DNA from: Variovorax jilinensis
GTDB taxonomy: Bacteria; Pseudomonadota; Gammaproteobacteria; Burkholderiales; Burkholderiaceae_C
Reading direction: 5' to 3'
DNA length: 64,000 nt
Assembly: GCF_030316885.1 (NCBI RefSeq)
Contig: NZ_JASZYQ010000005.1
Location: 1-64,000 of the forward strand
Part shown: positions 18,620-31,516 of the stretch, piece by piece
Layout of the letters: every line of letters begins with the position of its first letter
Numbering within the stretch: the first letter of the stretch is position 1
Notes under the pieces: generated by a model
Seen by the model: the letters and a program-made list of their open reading frames with translations, nothing else
Database searches by the model: none
What the model was told of the DNA's origin: nothing
Program-made: the position numbers and the translations under genes

Positions 18620-19029
18620 CAGCGCCCCTTCTTGGCCTGTCCGGGCGGGCAGTGATAGCCATCGTGATCGTCGTGATCGCCATGCTTGTCGTGCTTGTCG
18701 TACTTGTGCTTGCCCTTGCGCGGCTTCCACTGGTCGTCCACCCAGCGCCAGCCGCCCTTCGACTGCACCCAGCGCCCCGGCGCGTAGTCGTAGTCGGCGC
18801 GTGCGCGCTGCCAGCTCCCGCCGTGCCATTCGTAGTCGCGCTCGTTCCACGCCCAGCGACCCGGCACCCACACCTGGCCGGAACGCGGCGATGGCACGGC
18901 CTCGTAGCGTGGCGGCGGTGGCGCGACCTGCACCACGCCAGGCACGTTGATGTTGATGTTGACCTGACTGAAGGCCGATGGGGCCGCGGCGCCGAGGGCG
19001 GCGGCCAATGCGAGAGCTGCGATGCGCAA
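18616..19029 (-). CDS. Secreted YXWGXW-type repeat protein with His/Asp-rich tail
   Basis: 137 residues: signal peptide (cleavage about after SAFSQ, residue 22), then Trp-rich repeats WVPGRWAWNERDYEWHGGSW and YAPGRWVQSKGGWRWVDDQW typical of the YXWGXW family found in beta-proteobacterial envelopes. The C-terminus is unusually rich in Lys, His and Asp (from about residue 105, HKYDKHDKHGDHDDHDGYH), suggesting metal or polyanion binding, and has two Cys near the end. Function of the family is unknown. It converges on the patatin gene with stops interlocked. Confidence 0.85.
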   Translation of the reverse strand: MRIAALALAAALGAAAPSAFSQVNININVPGVVQVAPPPPRYEAVPSPRSGQVWVPGRWAWNERDYEWHGGSWQRARADYDYAPGRWVQSKGGWRWVDDQWKPRKGKHKYDKHDKHGDHDDHDGYHCPPGQAKKGRC

Positions 19030-19129
19030 TGAGGCTCCATTCTTGCGGTAGCGATGAAGTCCTCATTCTAGGAAGCGCACGGCCGACTTCCCGCCAGCCG
19101 TACCGGTCGGTTGCCGTAGGTCGAATCCT

Positions 19130-20319
<1,190 letters not shown>

Positions 20320-20323
<4 letters not shown>

Positions 20324-21228
20324 GGGCGCTCTCCGGCCACGGCGTCCATCGCGGTCACGCCGGCGGCCAGCAGGCGGCGCAGGTACGGCACCTCGGCCTC
20401 GGCCGCGCGCTCGCCGAGCGCCATCACATAGGGCAGCGCATCGAGATCGCGCAGCCCGACGCGGCGTTCGAACACCGGCAGGATCGGGATCACCTCGGCG
20501 TGGTGCGTGAGGCTGTAGAGCGCGTACTGCGAGCGGATGAAGTGGTTGACCGTGATCGAGATCGCGCGCTGCGCGAGCTGCATCGCCGAGCGCACCTCGC
20601 CGTCGACCGTGTCCTCGAAGCCGATCGCGATCACGATGTCGCAGCCTTCGCGCGTCGCGATGTCGACCGGGATCGGGTTCGAGGCGCCGCCGTCGAAGAG
20701 CAGGCGCGAATCCACCGGCCAGGGCGACAGCACCAGAGGGATCGCGATGCTGGCGCGGATGGCGTCGGCCAGCTTGCCGCTCGACAGCACCACCTTCTCG
20801 CCGCTCACGTAGTCGGTGGCCGCGAGATGAAGCGGTATGCGGGTGTCGGCAAAGGTGAGCTGCTGCGTGAAGGCCTCGATCGCGAGGTTGACCTTGCTGT
20901 CGTCGAGCAGGCTGAAGCGGTGGCCGGCGCCGAACATCCGCGGGAACAGCACCTGTGCCATGGTGCGCCAGCCGATGCGCCCGAAGGTGCCGCTCCAGCC
21001 ACGCGCGAAGCGCTCGGCCATTTCGTCGGGGTCGTCGGCGCCGAGTGCGATCGCGGTGGCGAAGAAGCTGCCGCCGCTGCAGCCGATCGCCATGTCGATG
21101 CCGATGCCCTCGCGCCGCAGCACCTTGAGCACGCCGAGCGCAGCAGCGCACTTCAGGCCGCCCGACCCGATCACCACGGCCACCTTCGGTTTCCTGCGCT
21201 CCGGCAAACCAGGATGCCCTTGCCTCAT
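20320..21228 (-). CDS. Patatin-like phospholipase B of tandem pair
   Basis: 302 residues, cytoplasmic RssA-like patatin: Gly-rich loop VVIGSGGLKCAAALG, nucleophile in AIGCSGGSF, catalytic Asp in LLFDGGASNPIP. The dyad is complete. The C-terminal part (LYSLTHHAEVIPILPVFERRVG, then LPYVMALGERAAEAEVPYLRRLL) matches the adjacent paralogue closely, indicating tandem duplication. Start at the ATG overlapping the upstream gene's stop by 4 bases; a longer open frame upstream is the antisense-like shadow of the paralogue. Its position inside a phospho-switch operon suggests regulated lipid hydrolysis. Confidence 0.93.
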
Positions 21229-22118
21229 GCGTGGGCCACGGCTTCGGGGCTCTGGCGCATCAGCTCGCGCAGGTAGGGCAGCTGCTCCTCGGCGGCACGC
21301 TCTCCGGCCTCGATGATGTAGGGGATCTTCTCGGTGTCGAACAGGCGCACGCGCTGCTCGAAGCGCGGGATCATCGGGATGATCTCGCTGTGGTGCGCCA
21401 GGCTGTGGAAGGCGTAGTTCGACTTCAGCAGGTTGTTCGACATGATGGCGCTGAGCTGGAAGGCGAAGCGGCCGGCCGAATGGATGCTGCTCTGGTAAGG
21501 GCTCTCGAAGCCGGCCGCGACGATCACGTTGGCGCCCTGGCGGATCGCGACGCCGATCGGCAGCGGGTCCGACAGGAAGCCGTCGATCAGCAGCTTGTCG
21601 CCGACCTTCCACGGCGAGAACGCGAAGGGCAGCGCGATGCTCGCGCGGAGCGCGTCCACCACGCGGCCCGAGGAGAGCACCACCAGCTCGCCGTTCGACA
21701 GGTCGGTGGCGGTGATGTGCAGCGGCGTCGGCAGCTCCTCGATGAGACTGTCGCCGAAGGCCGTCTGCAGCCGCTTCATGATCAGGCGGTCGTCGCGCAG
21801 GCCGTAGGTGCCCTTGTCGAAGCGCATCCAGCGCGGCGCGAGGGTCTGCAGCAGCGCGCGGGTGTTGCGGCGTGCGGCCACCTCCTTGGTCCACAGTTCC
21901 TTCGTCATCCGGGCGGCGGTATCGGTGTCATGGCCGGACGCCATCACGGCCGCGTACATCGCGCCGGCGCTGCAGCCGACCACCATGTCGAGCTCGAAGC
22001 CCTCGCGCTTGAGCACGCTCTGCATGCCGATCGCGGCGGCGCACTTCACGCTGCCCGATCCGATGACGAGCGCGATGCGCTTGCGCGGCGGCACGGCCTC
22101 CGCCGGGTCGGCGCTCAT
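21225..22118 (-). CDS. Patatin-like phospholipase A of tandem pair
   Basis: 297 residues from the ATG at 22118, preceded by GGAGG. Patatin motifs: VIGSGSVKCAAAIG, nucleophile GCSAGAMYAA, and catalytic Asp in LLIDGFLSDPLP, where the usual DG[GA] reads DGF. Strongly similar in layout to the following paralogue (TPLHITATDLSNGELVVLSSGRVVDALRASIALPFAFSPW region versus its counterpart). Lies 55 bases after the STAS gene. Both paralogues keep the Ser-Asp dyad, so both may be active, possibly with different acyl substrates. Confidence 0.92.
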   Translation of the reverse strand: MSADPAEAVPPRKRIALVIGSGSVKCAAAIGMQSVLKREGFELDMVVGCSAGAMYAAVMASGHDTDTAARMTKELWTKEVAARRNTRALLQTLAPRWMRFDKGTYGLRDDRLIMKRLQTAFGDSLIEELPTPLHITATDLSNGELVVLSSGRVVDALRASIALPFAFSPWKVGDKLLIDGFLSDPLPIGVAIRQGANVIVAAGFESPYQSSIHSAGRFAFQLSAIMSNNLLKSNYAFHSLAHHSEIIPMIPRFEQRVRLFDTEKIPYIIEAGERAAEEQLPYLRELMRQSPEAVAHA

Positions 22119-22173
22119 CGGACACCTCCGCGCAGCAGCGCCTCGGCGTTCGCCTTCGGAGCGGCCGTGCGGC

Positions 22174-22518
22174 TCATTGCAGTTCGGTGGAGAAGCTCGC
22201 GACCGCCGAGTCGACGTCGCCGTAGAGCTTGAGGATGCTCGTGAAGCCCGACAGCTCGAGCACCCGCAGCACGGCCGGCTGCACGCCCGCGAGCCGGAAG
22301 TCGCCACCCTGTCGCCGAGCGTCCTTGAGCGTCGCGAGCAGCGCGCGCAGTCCGGCGCTGCTGGTGTAGACCACCTGCGAGAAGTCCGCCACCAGCCGCA
22401 CGCGGTTGCCGCTCACGGCCTGGCCCAGAGCCACCATGAGCTGCTCGGCCGTGAGGCTGTCGACGCTGCCGCTGATGGCGGCGACCGTGACGTCTCCGGG
22501 TGTGATGTCGATCTGCAT
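22174..22518 (-). CDS. STAS-domain anti-sigma-factor antagonist type protein
   Basis: 114 residues. The central motif VVYTSSAGLRALLAT contains the Ser that is phosphorylated in SpoIIAA/RsbV-like proteins, at about residue 60. It probably shuttles between a phosphorylated form made by the adjacent RsbW-like kinase and a free form produced by the receiver-PP2C phosphatase. Ribosome binding site AAGGAG. There is no sigma factor gene nearby, so the final target may be another protein, as in HsbA-type switches. Confidence 0.94.
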   Translation of the reverse strand: MQIDITPGDVTVAAISGSVDSLTAEQLMVALGQAVSGNRVRLVADFSQVVYTSSAGLRALLATLKDARRQGGDFRLAGVQPAVLRVLELSGFTSILKLYGDVDSAVASFSTELQ

Positions 22519-22541
22519 GGCAACTCCTTGAATGGGAAGAA

Positions 22542-22964
22542 TTAGGGGTGGATCTGCTTGACCAGCGTCAGGTGGTTGCCGCGCTCGGGGTCGGGCCGGT
22601 AGCGCACCTCGTCGACCATCTGGCGCACCAGGTGCCAGCCGAGGCCGCCGATCGGGCGCGTCTCGAGCGTGCCGTCGAGCGCCGGAGGCGGCACCGAATC
22701 CGGATTGAAGGCCGGCGCGCGATCGGCGATCTCGATCGTCATCGGGCAGTGCTCCCAGTCGAGCGCGAGCGTGATCGGACCCGGCGGCTCGTTCGCATAG
22801 CCGTGCGTGATCACGTTGACGCTGACCTCCTCGACCGCGAGCCGCACCGCGTCGCGCACCTCGGGGCTGGCGCCCGCGCTCTCGCAGGCCAGGTCGGCCG
22901 CCGCGAGCAGGTCGGGCAGGTTCTCGAACGTGGCGGTGCGGGTGATGCTGAGCTGCTTGTTCAT
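22542..22964 (-). CDS. RsbW/SpoIIAB-like serine kinase (anti-sigma type ATPase)
   Basis: 140 residues of the GHKL ATPase fold: N-box LAVEEVSVNVITHGY, G1 region IEIADRAPAFNPD, and G2 region IGGLGWHLVRQMVDEVRY. Such proteins phosphorylate a STAS antagonist and sequester a partner when the antagonist is phosphorylated. The STAS gene starts 23 bases downstream. The partner it sequesters is not evident. Confidence 0.93.
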   Translation of the reverse strand: MNKQLSITRTATFENLPDLLAAADLACESAGASPEVRDAVRLAVEEVSVNVITHGYANEPPGPITLALDWEHCPMTIEIADRAPAFNPDSVPPPALDGTLETRPIGGLGWHLVRQMVDEVRYRPDPERGNHLTLVKQIHP

Positions 22965-22977
22965 GCTTCGCCTTTGT

Positions 22978-23350
22978 TCATCGAGGGCTGCCGTACAGGC
23001 CCAGGGCCCGCGCGATCTTGTCCGTCAGCCGCGCCAGGTCGACCGGCTTGGTGTCGAAGTCGTTGCAGCCGGCCGCGAGCGCGCGCTCGCGGTCGCCGGC
23101 CATCGCATGCGCGGTGAGCGCGATCACGGGAATCGCCCGCGTGGTGGCATCGGCCTTGAGCGCGCGCGTGGCTTCCCAGCCGTCCATCACGGGCAGGCTC
23201 ATGTCCATCAGGATCAGGTCCGGCGGCTGGCTGCGCGCCGAGGCCACCGCCTGCGCGCCGTCGACCGCGGCCGAGATCTCGAAGCCTTGGCGCGACAGTC
23301 GCCGCGACAGCATGTCCAGGTTCATCTCGTTGTCCTCGACGATCAGGATC

Positions 23351-23358
<8 letters not shown>
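22978..23358 (-). CDS. Single-domain response regulator
   Basis: 126-residue CheY-like receiver: acidic pocket IVEDNEMN, phospho-acceptor Asp in LILMDMSLPVMDG, Thr in ALTAHAM and Lys in DTKPVDL. Overlaps the 3' end of the upstream histidine kinase gene by 8 bases, so kinase and receiver are translationally coupled. No output domain; it probably relays phosphate or binds the downstream switch proteins. Confidence 0.94.
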
Positions 23359-24751
<1,393 letters not shown>

Positions 24752-24761
24752 GCTTCGCCCG

Positions 24762-26135
<1,374 letters not shown>

Positions 26136-26336
26136 GGCAGAACCCCCTTCGACAGCGTAAGCTGCGAAAACCATACAGAAAGTAATAATTGTGTTTTCTT
26201 TGGTTTGCAGATTAAGCTGCGGCACGGTCAGCAAACTCACCGCTCCCGCCAATTTCACTTGCCAAAGACGCCAACGGCGGCCACCAGGCGGTCGAGGGGG
26301 TCCGACGTGCTCGAAATCAACCGAAGGATCGCCACC

Positions 26337-27395
26337 GTGACGACCACCTCCGCGCTGCCTTTCAACATGCTGGACGGAATCCGGAAGTCGGGCATCGACC
26401 TGGCCGTGCTGGCGCGCAAGGCGGGGCTGTCGCTCAACGACCTGCGCACGCCGCTGAGCGCGGAGCAGGCCGACCGCTTCTTCGTCGTTGCCTACGAGCA
26501 GGCCGCCGATCCGTCGATCGGCCTCGCGCTGGGGCTGCAGCCCATGCGGCCCGAGCTGTTCGGCGTGGTGGGCTTCTCGGCCATGACCAGCGGCAACTTC
26601 GGCGCCGCGCTGGCGCGCATCGCGCGTTACAACGCGCTGGTGTCGGCCTGCGAGCTCGACATCGTACTGACGGCCGACGAGGCCGCGGTGCGGGTTCGCT
26701 ACGACGGCCCCGACCGGCCCTACAGCCGGTGCCGGATGGACATCCAGATGGGCACGCTGCTGAACTTCGGCCGGCTATTCACCGAGCAGCAGATCGTGCC
26801 GCTGCGCCTGAGCCTCAAGGGCGACGCCCCGCCCTATCACGCGCGCTATGCCGAGATGTTCGGCTGCCCCGCGCTGTTCGACCAGGCCCACGACGCAATC
26901 GTGTTCCGCCGGAGCGATCTCGCGCTGCCGCTGGTCAGCGCCAACCCCGCGGTCTCGGCCCTGTTCGAGGACGCCGCAGAGCGCGACCTCGTGACCCACC
27001 ACATGCGACACGACACCGCCCATGCCGTGCGAGACGCGCTGCGTCAGCTCCTGCATGGCGACCTGCCGAGCATCGAGCAGGTGGCCGGCGCGCTGTGCGT
27101 GAGCGAGCGCACGCTGCAGCGCCGCCTGGCGCGCGAAGGCCTGCAGTTCAGCGCCTTGCTCGACGAGGTCAGGCTCGAGATGGCGCGGCGCTATCTGGCC
27201 GCCGGCCGCGCGAGCCTGACCGAGATCGCCTACCTGCTGGGTTTCGTGGATCCGAATTCCTTTTTCCGCTCGTTCAAGCGCTGGACCGGCAAGACGCCGG
27301 CCGACTGGCGCCAGCACCAGGACGAATCGGCGCCGAAGCCGAAGACACGCGCTTCGTCGAGGCGCCAGTCCCGGCCGGTGGCGGCGGCGCCCTGA
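26337..27395 (+). CDS. AraC-family regulator with arabinose-binding-like N-terminal domain
   Basis: About 352 residues from GTG 26337 (AAGGA 8 bases upstream); GTG 26307 with GAGGGGG is an equally good alternative adding ten residues. Residues ~10-200 resemble the PF12625-type effector domain of OruR/ArgR-like AraC proteins ([32 protein letters not shown]). The C-terminal two helix-turn-helix motifs are clear ([47 protein letters not shown]). It is divergent from the kinase/partner-switching operon across a relatively AT-rich spacer, so it may control that operon; effector unknown. Confidence 0.92.
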   Translation: MTTTSALPFNMLDGIRKSGIDLAVLARKAGLSLNDLRTPLSAEQADRFFVVAYEQAADPSIGLALGLQPMRPELFGVVGFSAMTSGNFGAALARIARYNALVSACELDIVLTADEAAVRVRYDGPDRPYSRCRMDIQMGTLLNFGRLFTEQQIVPLRLSLKGDAPPYHARYAEMFGCPALFDQAHDAIVFRRSDLALPLVSANPAVSALFEDAAERDLVTHHMRHDTAHAVRDALRQLLHGDLPSIEQVAGALCVSERTLQRRLAREGLQFSALLDEVRLEMARRYLAAGRASLTEIAYLLGFVDPNSFFRSFKRWTGKTPADWRQHQDESAPKPKTRASSRRQSRPVAAAP

Positions 27396-27464
27396 AGCGT
27401 TGCAGGGCTGGCGATCCTGAATCGAATTGCGCTCGAGCCGTCGGCGGCCATGTCGACAATGAAA

Positions 27465-27490
27465 AACGGGCCGACCAAGGTCGACCCGTT
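27465..27490 (-). terminator. Intrinsic terminator of the metNIQ operon
   Basis: A 12-bp stem with one mismatch and a two-base loop; read on the minus strand it is followed by a run of five T residues. It lies 30 bases beyond the metQ stop, in the correct orientation for the leftward transcript. Confidence 0.8.
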
Positions 27491-27519
27491 TCATCGAGCT
27501 GCTGCTGCAGGCGCGTTGG

Positions 27520-28347
27520 CTACTGCAGGAAGGTCGGCTTCGCGTAGCCCTGGAACTTGGTGTCGACCACGGCACGGAAGTCGTTCGACTGGTAGGCATC
27601 CGCGATGTCCTTGGCCCACGGCGTGTCCTTGTCGGCGCGCTTCACGGCGACCACATTGAGATAGTGGTCGGGCGTCTTCTCGAGGGCCACGGCTTCGGTG
27701 AGCTTCAGGCCCGACGAGATCGCGAAGTTGCCGTTGATGATCGCGTACTCGGTGTCGCCGAGCGAGCGCGGCAGCTGGGCGGCCTCGAGCGGGATGAACT
27801 TGAACTTGCGCGGGTTCTCGGCGATGTCCTTCTCGCTCGCACGCAGCGCGTCGATGCCGGGCTTGAGAACGATCAGCTTGTTCTGCTCGAGCAGCACCAG
27901 CGCGCGCGCAAGGTTGCTCGGATCGTTCGGCAGCGTGAAGCGGTCGCCTTCCTTGGCTTCGGCCAGCGTCTTGCGCTTGGTCGAGTAGACGCCGAGCGGC
28001 GCGATCGGGCCCTGCACCAGTTCGACGATGTCGAGCTTCTGGTCGGCCGCGAACTTCTGCAGGTACACGCGGTGCTGGAAGAAGTTGGCATCGAGCGAAC
28101 CCTGGGCCAGCGCCTGGTTCGGCTGCACGTAGTCGTTGAACTCGACCAGCTTCACCTTGTAGCCCTTCTTCTCGAGGATCGGAACGATGCCGGCCTTGAG
28201 CTGGTCGATGTTGGAGCCGGCGGTGCCGCCGATCACGAGTTCCTTCTTGGTGGCGGGCTGGGCCTGGGCCTGGAGCGAGAGGCCGCCGAACGACAGGGCG
28301 AGCACCGACAAGGCGAGGACGGAACGACGGGCAATGGTGTTTTTCAT
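27520..28347 (-). CDS. metQ: Methionine ABC transporter substrate-binding protein (NlpA family)
   Basis: 275 residues; NlpA/MetQ pattern (KKELVIGGTAGSNIDQLKAGIVPILEKKGYKVKLVEFNDYVQPNQAL, ANFFQHRVYLQKF, ISSGLKLTEAVALEKTPDHYLNVVAVK). The N-terminal signal sequence ends in QAQAQP and contains no lipobox Cys, so unlike the usual MetQ lipoprotein it should be a free periplasmic protein. Third gene of a leftward metN-metI-metQ set. Specificity for methionine is inferred from family and context; other sulfur compounds are possible because NlpA relatives vary. Confidence 0.9.
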   Translation of the reverse strand: MKNTIARRSVLALSVLALSFGGLSLQAQAQPATKKELVIGGTAGSNIDQLKAGIVPILEKKGYKVKLVEFNDYVQPNQALAQGSLDANFFQHRVYLQKFAADQKLDIVELVQGPIAPLGVYSTKRKTLAEAKEGDRFTLPNDPSNLARALVLLEQNKLIVLKPGIDALRASEKDIAENPRKFKFIPLEAAQLPRSLGDTEYAIINGNFAISSGLKLTEAVALEKTPDHYLNVVAVKRADKDTPWAKDIADAYQSNDFRAVVDTKFQGYAKPTFLQ

Positions 28348-28419
28348 TTGGACGATCTGCAGTTTGAAAAGTTGAATGCTTGAATGCCTGGAACGATCGG
28401 CGCCGATCGGGCCCGGCTG

Positions 28420-29082
28420 CTAGCGCTTGTCGAGCCGGCGCGCTGCCGTGTTGCCGACGAACTGGATGATCTGCACCAGCACCACCAGCAGCGCCACGGT
28501 GAGCACCATCACGTCGGTCTGGAAGCGGTAGTAGCCGTAGCGGATCGCCAGGTCGCCGATGCCGCCGCCGCCCACGACGCCGGCAATCGCCGAGTACGAC
28601 AGGAAGCTCACGGCCAGCACCGTGAAGGCCAGCACCAGGCCCGAACGGGCCTCGACGATCAGCACGCGCCAGATGATCTGCAGCTCCGAGGCGCCCATCG
28701 CATGCGCGGCCTCGATCACGCCGCGCGGCACTTCGCGCAGGCACTGGTCGACCAGACGTGCGAGGTAGGGGATGGCTGCCACCGACAGTGGCACCGCCGC
28801 AGCGAGCGGCCCGATCGAGGTGCCCGCGATCACGCGCGTGAAGGGCACCAGCGCGACCAGCAGGATGATGAAGGGGAAGGAGCGCACCGTGTTCACGATC
28901 CAGTTGAGGATCAGGAAGGTGGGCTTGTGCTCGAGCGACTGGCCCGGGCCGAGCAGGAAGAGCAGCACGCCGAGCGGGCCGCCGATGACGAGCGCGGCCG
29001 AGAGGCCGATCGCCAGCATCATGAAGGTCTGGGCGATCGCGAGGCCGAGCTCGGGCAGGATGGCGACGATGTTCTCAGGCAT
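28420..29082 (-). CDS. metI: Methionine ABC transporter permease
   Basis: 220 residues with five membrane helices and the ABC permease EAA-like loop (ARLVDQCLREVPRGVIEAAHAMGASELQIIWRVLIVEA). Typical MetI length and ending. Its start overlaps the 3' end of metN by 8 bases, so the pair is translationally coupled; metQ follows 72 bases later. Forms the inner-membrane channel of the MetNIQ uptake system. Confidence 0.94.
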   Translation of the reverse strand: MPENIVAILPELGLAIAQTFMMLAIGLSAALVIGGPLGVLLFLLGPGQSLEHKPTFLILNWIVNTVRSFPFIILLVALVPFTRVIAGTSIGPLAAAVPLSVAAIPYLARLVDQCLREVPRGVIEAAHAMGASELQIIWRVLIVEARSGLVLAFTVLAVSFLSYSAIAGVVGGGGIGDLAIRYGYYRFQTDVMVLTVALLVVLVQIIQFVGNTAARRLDKR

Positions 29083-29956
29083 GGACCGACTCCTCGGAAG
29101 CGGATTCGAGGAAGACGACCGGCGAAGCGGTCAGCGCCTCGCGGGCTTCGCGCGCATCGCGCTCGCGCCGGCGCACCAGGGCATCGATCTCGCGGCCCAG
29201 CGCGGTGGCGCGTTCGGCCGCGGGTGCAGCATCGACCTCGAACTGTTCCACCAGCCGGCCCTGTTCGAGGATCGCGACCTGACGGCACAGCACCTCGACC
29301 ACCGACAGCTCGTGCGTGACGATGACGATGGTCACGCCCAGCTTCTGGTTGATGTCGCGCAGCGTCTCGAGCAGGGATCGCGTGGTCTCGCTGTCCAGCG
29401 CCGAGGTCGGTTCGTCGCACAGCAGCACTTGCGGCCGCGGCGCCAGCGCGCGGGCGATCGCCACGCGCTGCTTCTGGCCGCCCGAGAGCTGCGCCGGATA
29501 GCTGTCGATCTTCTCGCCCAGGCCGACCAGTTCGAGGCATTCGCGCACGCGGGCCCGGATCTGCTCGCGCGTGTGGCGCCCGTGGATCTTGAGCGGGAAG
29601 GCGACGTTGTCGAACACGCTCGCGTTCTGGATCAGGTTGAACTGCTGGAAGATCATGCCGATGTTCTGCCGCGTGTCGCGCAGTTCGCCGCGCGACAGGG
29701 TCGTCAGGTCGCGTCCGCCGACCAGAACCCTTCCGGCATCGGGACGCTCGAGCAGATTGATCAGGCGCAGCAGCGTCGACTTGCCGGCGCCGCTCTTGCC
29801 GATCAGGCCGAAGACGTCGCCCTCATGAATGTCGAGCGACAACGAACGCACGGCATCGAAGACCGTGCCGTCGGGAAGCTTGAAGGATTTCTGGACCGAA
29901 TCGAGTCGGATCAGCGGGGGCCGGCGCTCGGAGTCGGCCGCGGGGATGGAAGTCAT
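29075..29956 (-). CDS. metN: Methionine ABC transporter ATP-binding protein
   Basis: 293 residues from the ATG at 29956; an ATG at 30010 would add 18 residues without better translation signals. Walker A GKSGAGKSTLL, Q-loop MIFQQFNL, ABC signature QLSGGQKQRVAIARAL, Walker B VLLCDEPTSALD and the switch His in IVTHELSVVE are all present. The C-terminal regulatory ACT-like extension of classical MetN is short here (ends ~50 residues after the ATPase core), which may mean weaker trans-inhibition by methionine. Start of the leftward met operon. Confidence 0.92.
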   Translation of the reverse strand: MTSIPAADSERRPPLIRLDSVQKSFKLPDGTVFDAVRSLSLDIHEGDVFGLIGKSGAGKSTLLRLINLLERPDAGRVLVGGRDLTTLSRGELRDTRQNIGMIFQQFNLIQNASVFDNVAFPLKIHGRHTREQIRARVRECLELVGLGEKIDSYPAQLSGGQKQRVAIARALAPRPQVLLCDEPTSALDSETTRSLLETLRDINQKLGVTIVIVTHELSVVEVLCRQVAILEQGRLVEQFEVDAAPAAERATALGREIDALVRRRERDAREAREALTASPVVFLESASEESVHA

Positions 29957-30078
29957 GGAAACAGCTCTGGTGCGCTCATCGGAGCCCCTGGCGGGCAGGA
30001 ACCGAAGCATGTGGCGCGGGAAAAGTATGCGATTGTCACCAGTTGGTGGCTGGCAGGGAACGAAGCAATAGCAGGCTG

Positions 30079-30099
30079 CTTATGCGCAGGAGGCATAAG
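30079..30099. repeat. 7-bp inverted repeat beside rep (possible parS-like or operator site)
   Basis: CTTATGC and GCATAAG flank a 7-base spacer, in the 187-bp spacer between the rep stop and metN. The left half continues as TTATGCGCA, which resembles the core I remember for chromosome-2 parS sites of Burkholderia (…TTATGCGCATAA…), but the right half is displaced by a 7-base insertion. It may be a degenerate centromere site or an unrelated dyad. Confidence 0.3.
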
Positions 30100-30143
30100 G
30101 AAAGGGTGGACCCCCGTTCTCTCCCCTGCCCGGGGGCTGGAGG

Positions 30144-31514
30144 CTATTCGACGATATCGAACAGCTGCCGCTCGACCTTCCAGTCGGGGCCGTAGGTGGC
30201 GTCGGCGTAGGCGTAGACGACCGCCGAGCCGAGCAGTCCGTGCAGCACGTCGCCCTGGGCCGCGCGCCGGCTGATGACGGCATTCAATGCACCCTTGCGG
30301 GCGAGATCGTGCAGCGCCTGATCGACCCAGCGCTTGAGGTGCGCGGGCTCCAGCGCGGCGACTTCCTTCTTCATGGCCTCGATCTGCTCGCGCAGCCAGT
30401 TGGCCCCCGCAGGTTCCGCCGCCGGTGCGGCCGCTGGAACGGCGGGCGGTGCCGGCGTCTGGAGTGTCGCCTGGATGTGAGTGCCGGCTTCTGCGGAAAC
30501 GCCATCCGCAGGCTCGTTGCGAAGCAGGGATCGCAGGTACGAGAAAGCATTCTCGATGCCGCGCAGCGACGTGTTGGCGGCCCGGCGCTCGAGCACCTCG
30601 ATCTGCGCGCGCACGCGGTCGTCACCGAACTCCTTGAGCAGTCCCTCGAGCTTGATCTCGCGGATGCCCAGGGTTTCGGCGCGCAGCACCAGCGTGGCAT
30701 CGACCGGCTCACCGGCGATAGGCCGCAGGGCGGCGGCCTGGCGCTTCTTGCGCACCGCAAACTGGACTTCGGTGATCACCCTGCCCTGCTTGTGCTCGAT
30801 CAGGTCGATGTCGAGATCGGTTTCGGCGTTGATCTCGGCGACGGCATCCTTCACGCGCTCGTTCTTGAACTTGCGCCACTCTCGCCGCTCGGGGCCGGGG
30901 CCGTTGCTCAGGGCGTCGACCCACCAGGTGACCGGTTTGCGGCTGGTCACGCCGCTGGGGTTCTCGCGGTAGCGGGCGCAGATCTCGTAGAGGGCGACTG
31001 CCGTGTAGGAGCCCAGCTTGGCCAGCACGTCGAGGTCGATGCGGGCCCAGCGCTGCGGATCGCGCAGGGCCGCCATGATGGTCGGTGGATAGGACCAGCT
31101 CACCCAGTTCTCGCCCCTGCGCTGCTCGAGCGCCACTTCGGACAGCATCGAGAAGCCGCGCCACTTGACGCCGTCGCCCGGCGCGGTCGACTCCCAGTCG
31201 ACCTCCAGGCTGCGCATCTCGATCAAGTATTTCTTGGCCGCGGTGCGTTCGCTGCCGCTCGAGCCCGTGGTGCGCAGGATGGCGGCGAGCGGAGCCTCGA
31301 ACATGAAGTCGGCCGCGGGCATGCCCGGCATGGCGACGAGGCGCGTCTGGGCCACCTGCAAGAGCGCGCTGTAGATGCGGCGACCCGTGAGCGTCACGCG
31401 CGCGGAGCGCGGCATCATCACGATCATCTCGTGCGGCTTCCGGAGTTCCAGCACGTCGTCGACGGCGTGGCTCAGGACCTTGTCAGCGGGATTTCCGGTG
31501 CTCGGATGGGTCAT
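30144..31514 (-). CDS. Replication initiator protein (RepB/Rep_3-like)
   Basis: 456 residues. The N-terminal half shows the first winged-helix domain of Rep_3/RepB initiators (PHEMIVMMPRSARVTLTGRRIYSALLQVAQ; AKKYLIEMRSLEVDWES; YTAVALYEICARYRENPSG) followed by the second (LIEHKQGRVITEVQFAVRKKRQ). The C-terminal part is Ala/Pro-rich then helical (EQIEAMKKEVAALEPAHLKRWVDQALHDLARKG), likely for oligomerisation. It should bind the iterons found directly upstream. Only 2 bases separate its ATG from an inverted repeat carrying the iteron core, consistent with autorepression. Divergent from parAB; together they define a replicon locus. Confidence 0.9.
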   Translation of the reverse strand: MTHPSTGNPADKVLSHAVDDVLELRKPHEMIVMMPRSARVTLTGRRIYSALLQVAQTRLVAMPGMPAADFMFEAPLAAILRTTGSSGSERTAAKKYLIEMRSLEVDWESTAPGDGVKWRGFSMLSEVALEQRRGENWVSWSYPPTIMAALRDPQRWARIDLDVLAKLGSYTAVALYEICARYRENPSGVTSRKPVTWWVDALSNGPGPERREWRKFKNERVKDAVAEINAETDLDIDLIEHKQGRVITEVQFAVRKKRQAAALRPIAGEPVDATLVLRAETLGIREIKLEGLLKEFGDDRVRAQIEVLERRAANTSLRGIENAFSYLRSLLRNEPADGVSAEAGTHIQATLQTPAPPAVPAAAPAAEPAGANWLREQIEAMKKEVAALEPAHLKRWVDQALHDLARKGALNAVISRRAAQGDVLHGLLGSAVVYAYADATYGPDWKVERQLFDIVE

Positions 31515-31516
31515 TG

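Noticed and set aside
15299..19066. Very long minus-strand open frame (1255 codons) opposite the giant patatin
   Set aside because: Its product is Arg/Gly/His-rich without domains and mirrors the GC-rich codon positions of the real plus-strand gene.
30011..30143. Gene between metN and rep
   Set aside because: Frames here are short and lack ribosome binding sites; only a small dyad was noted.
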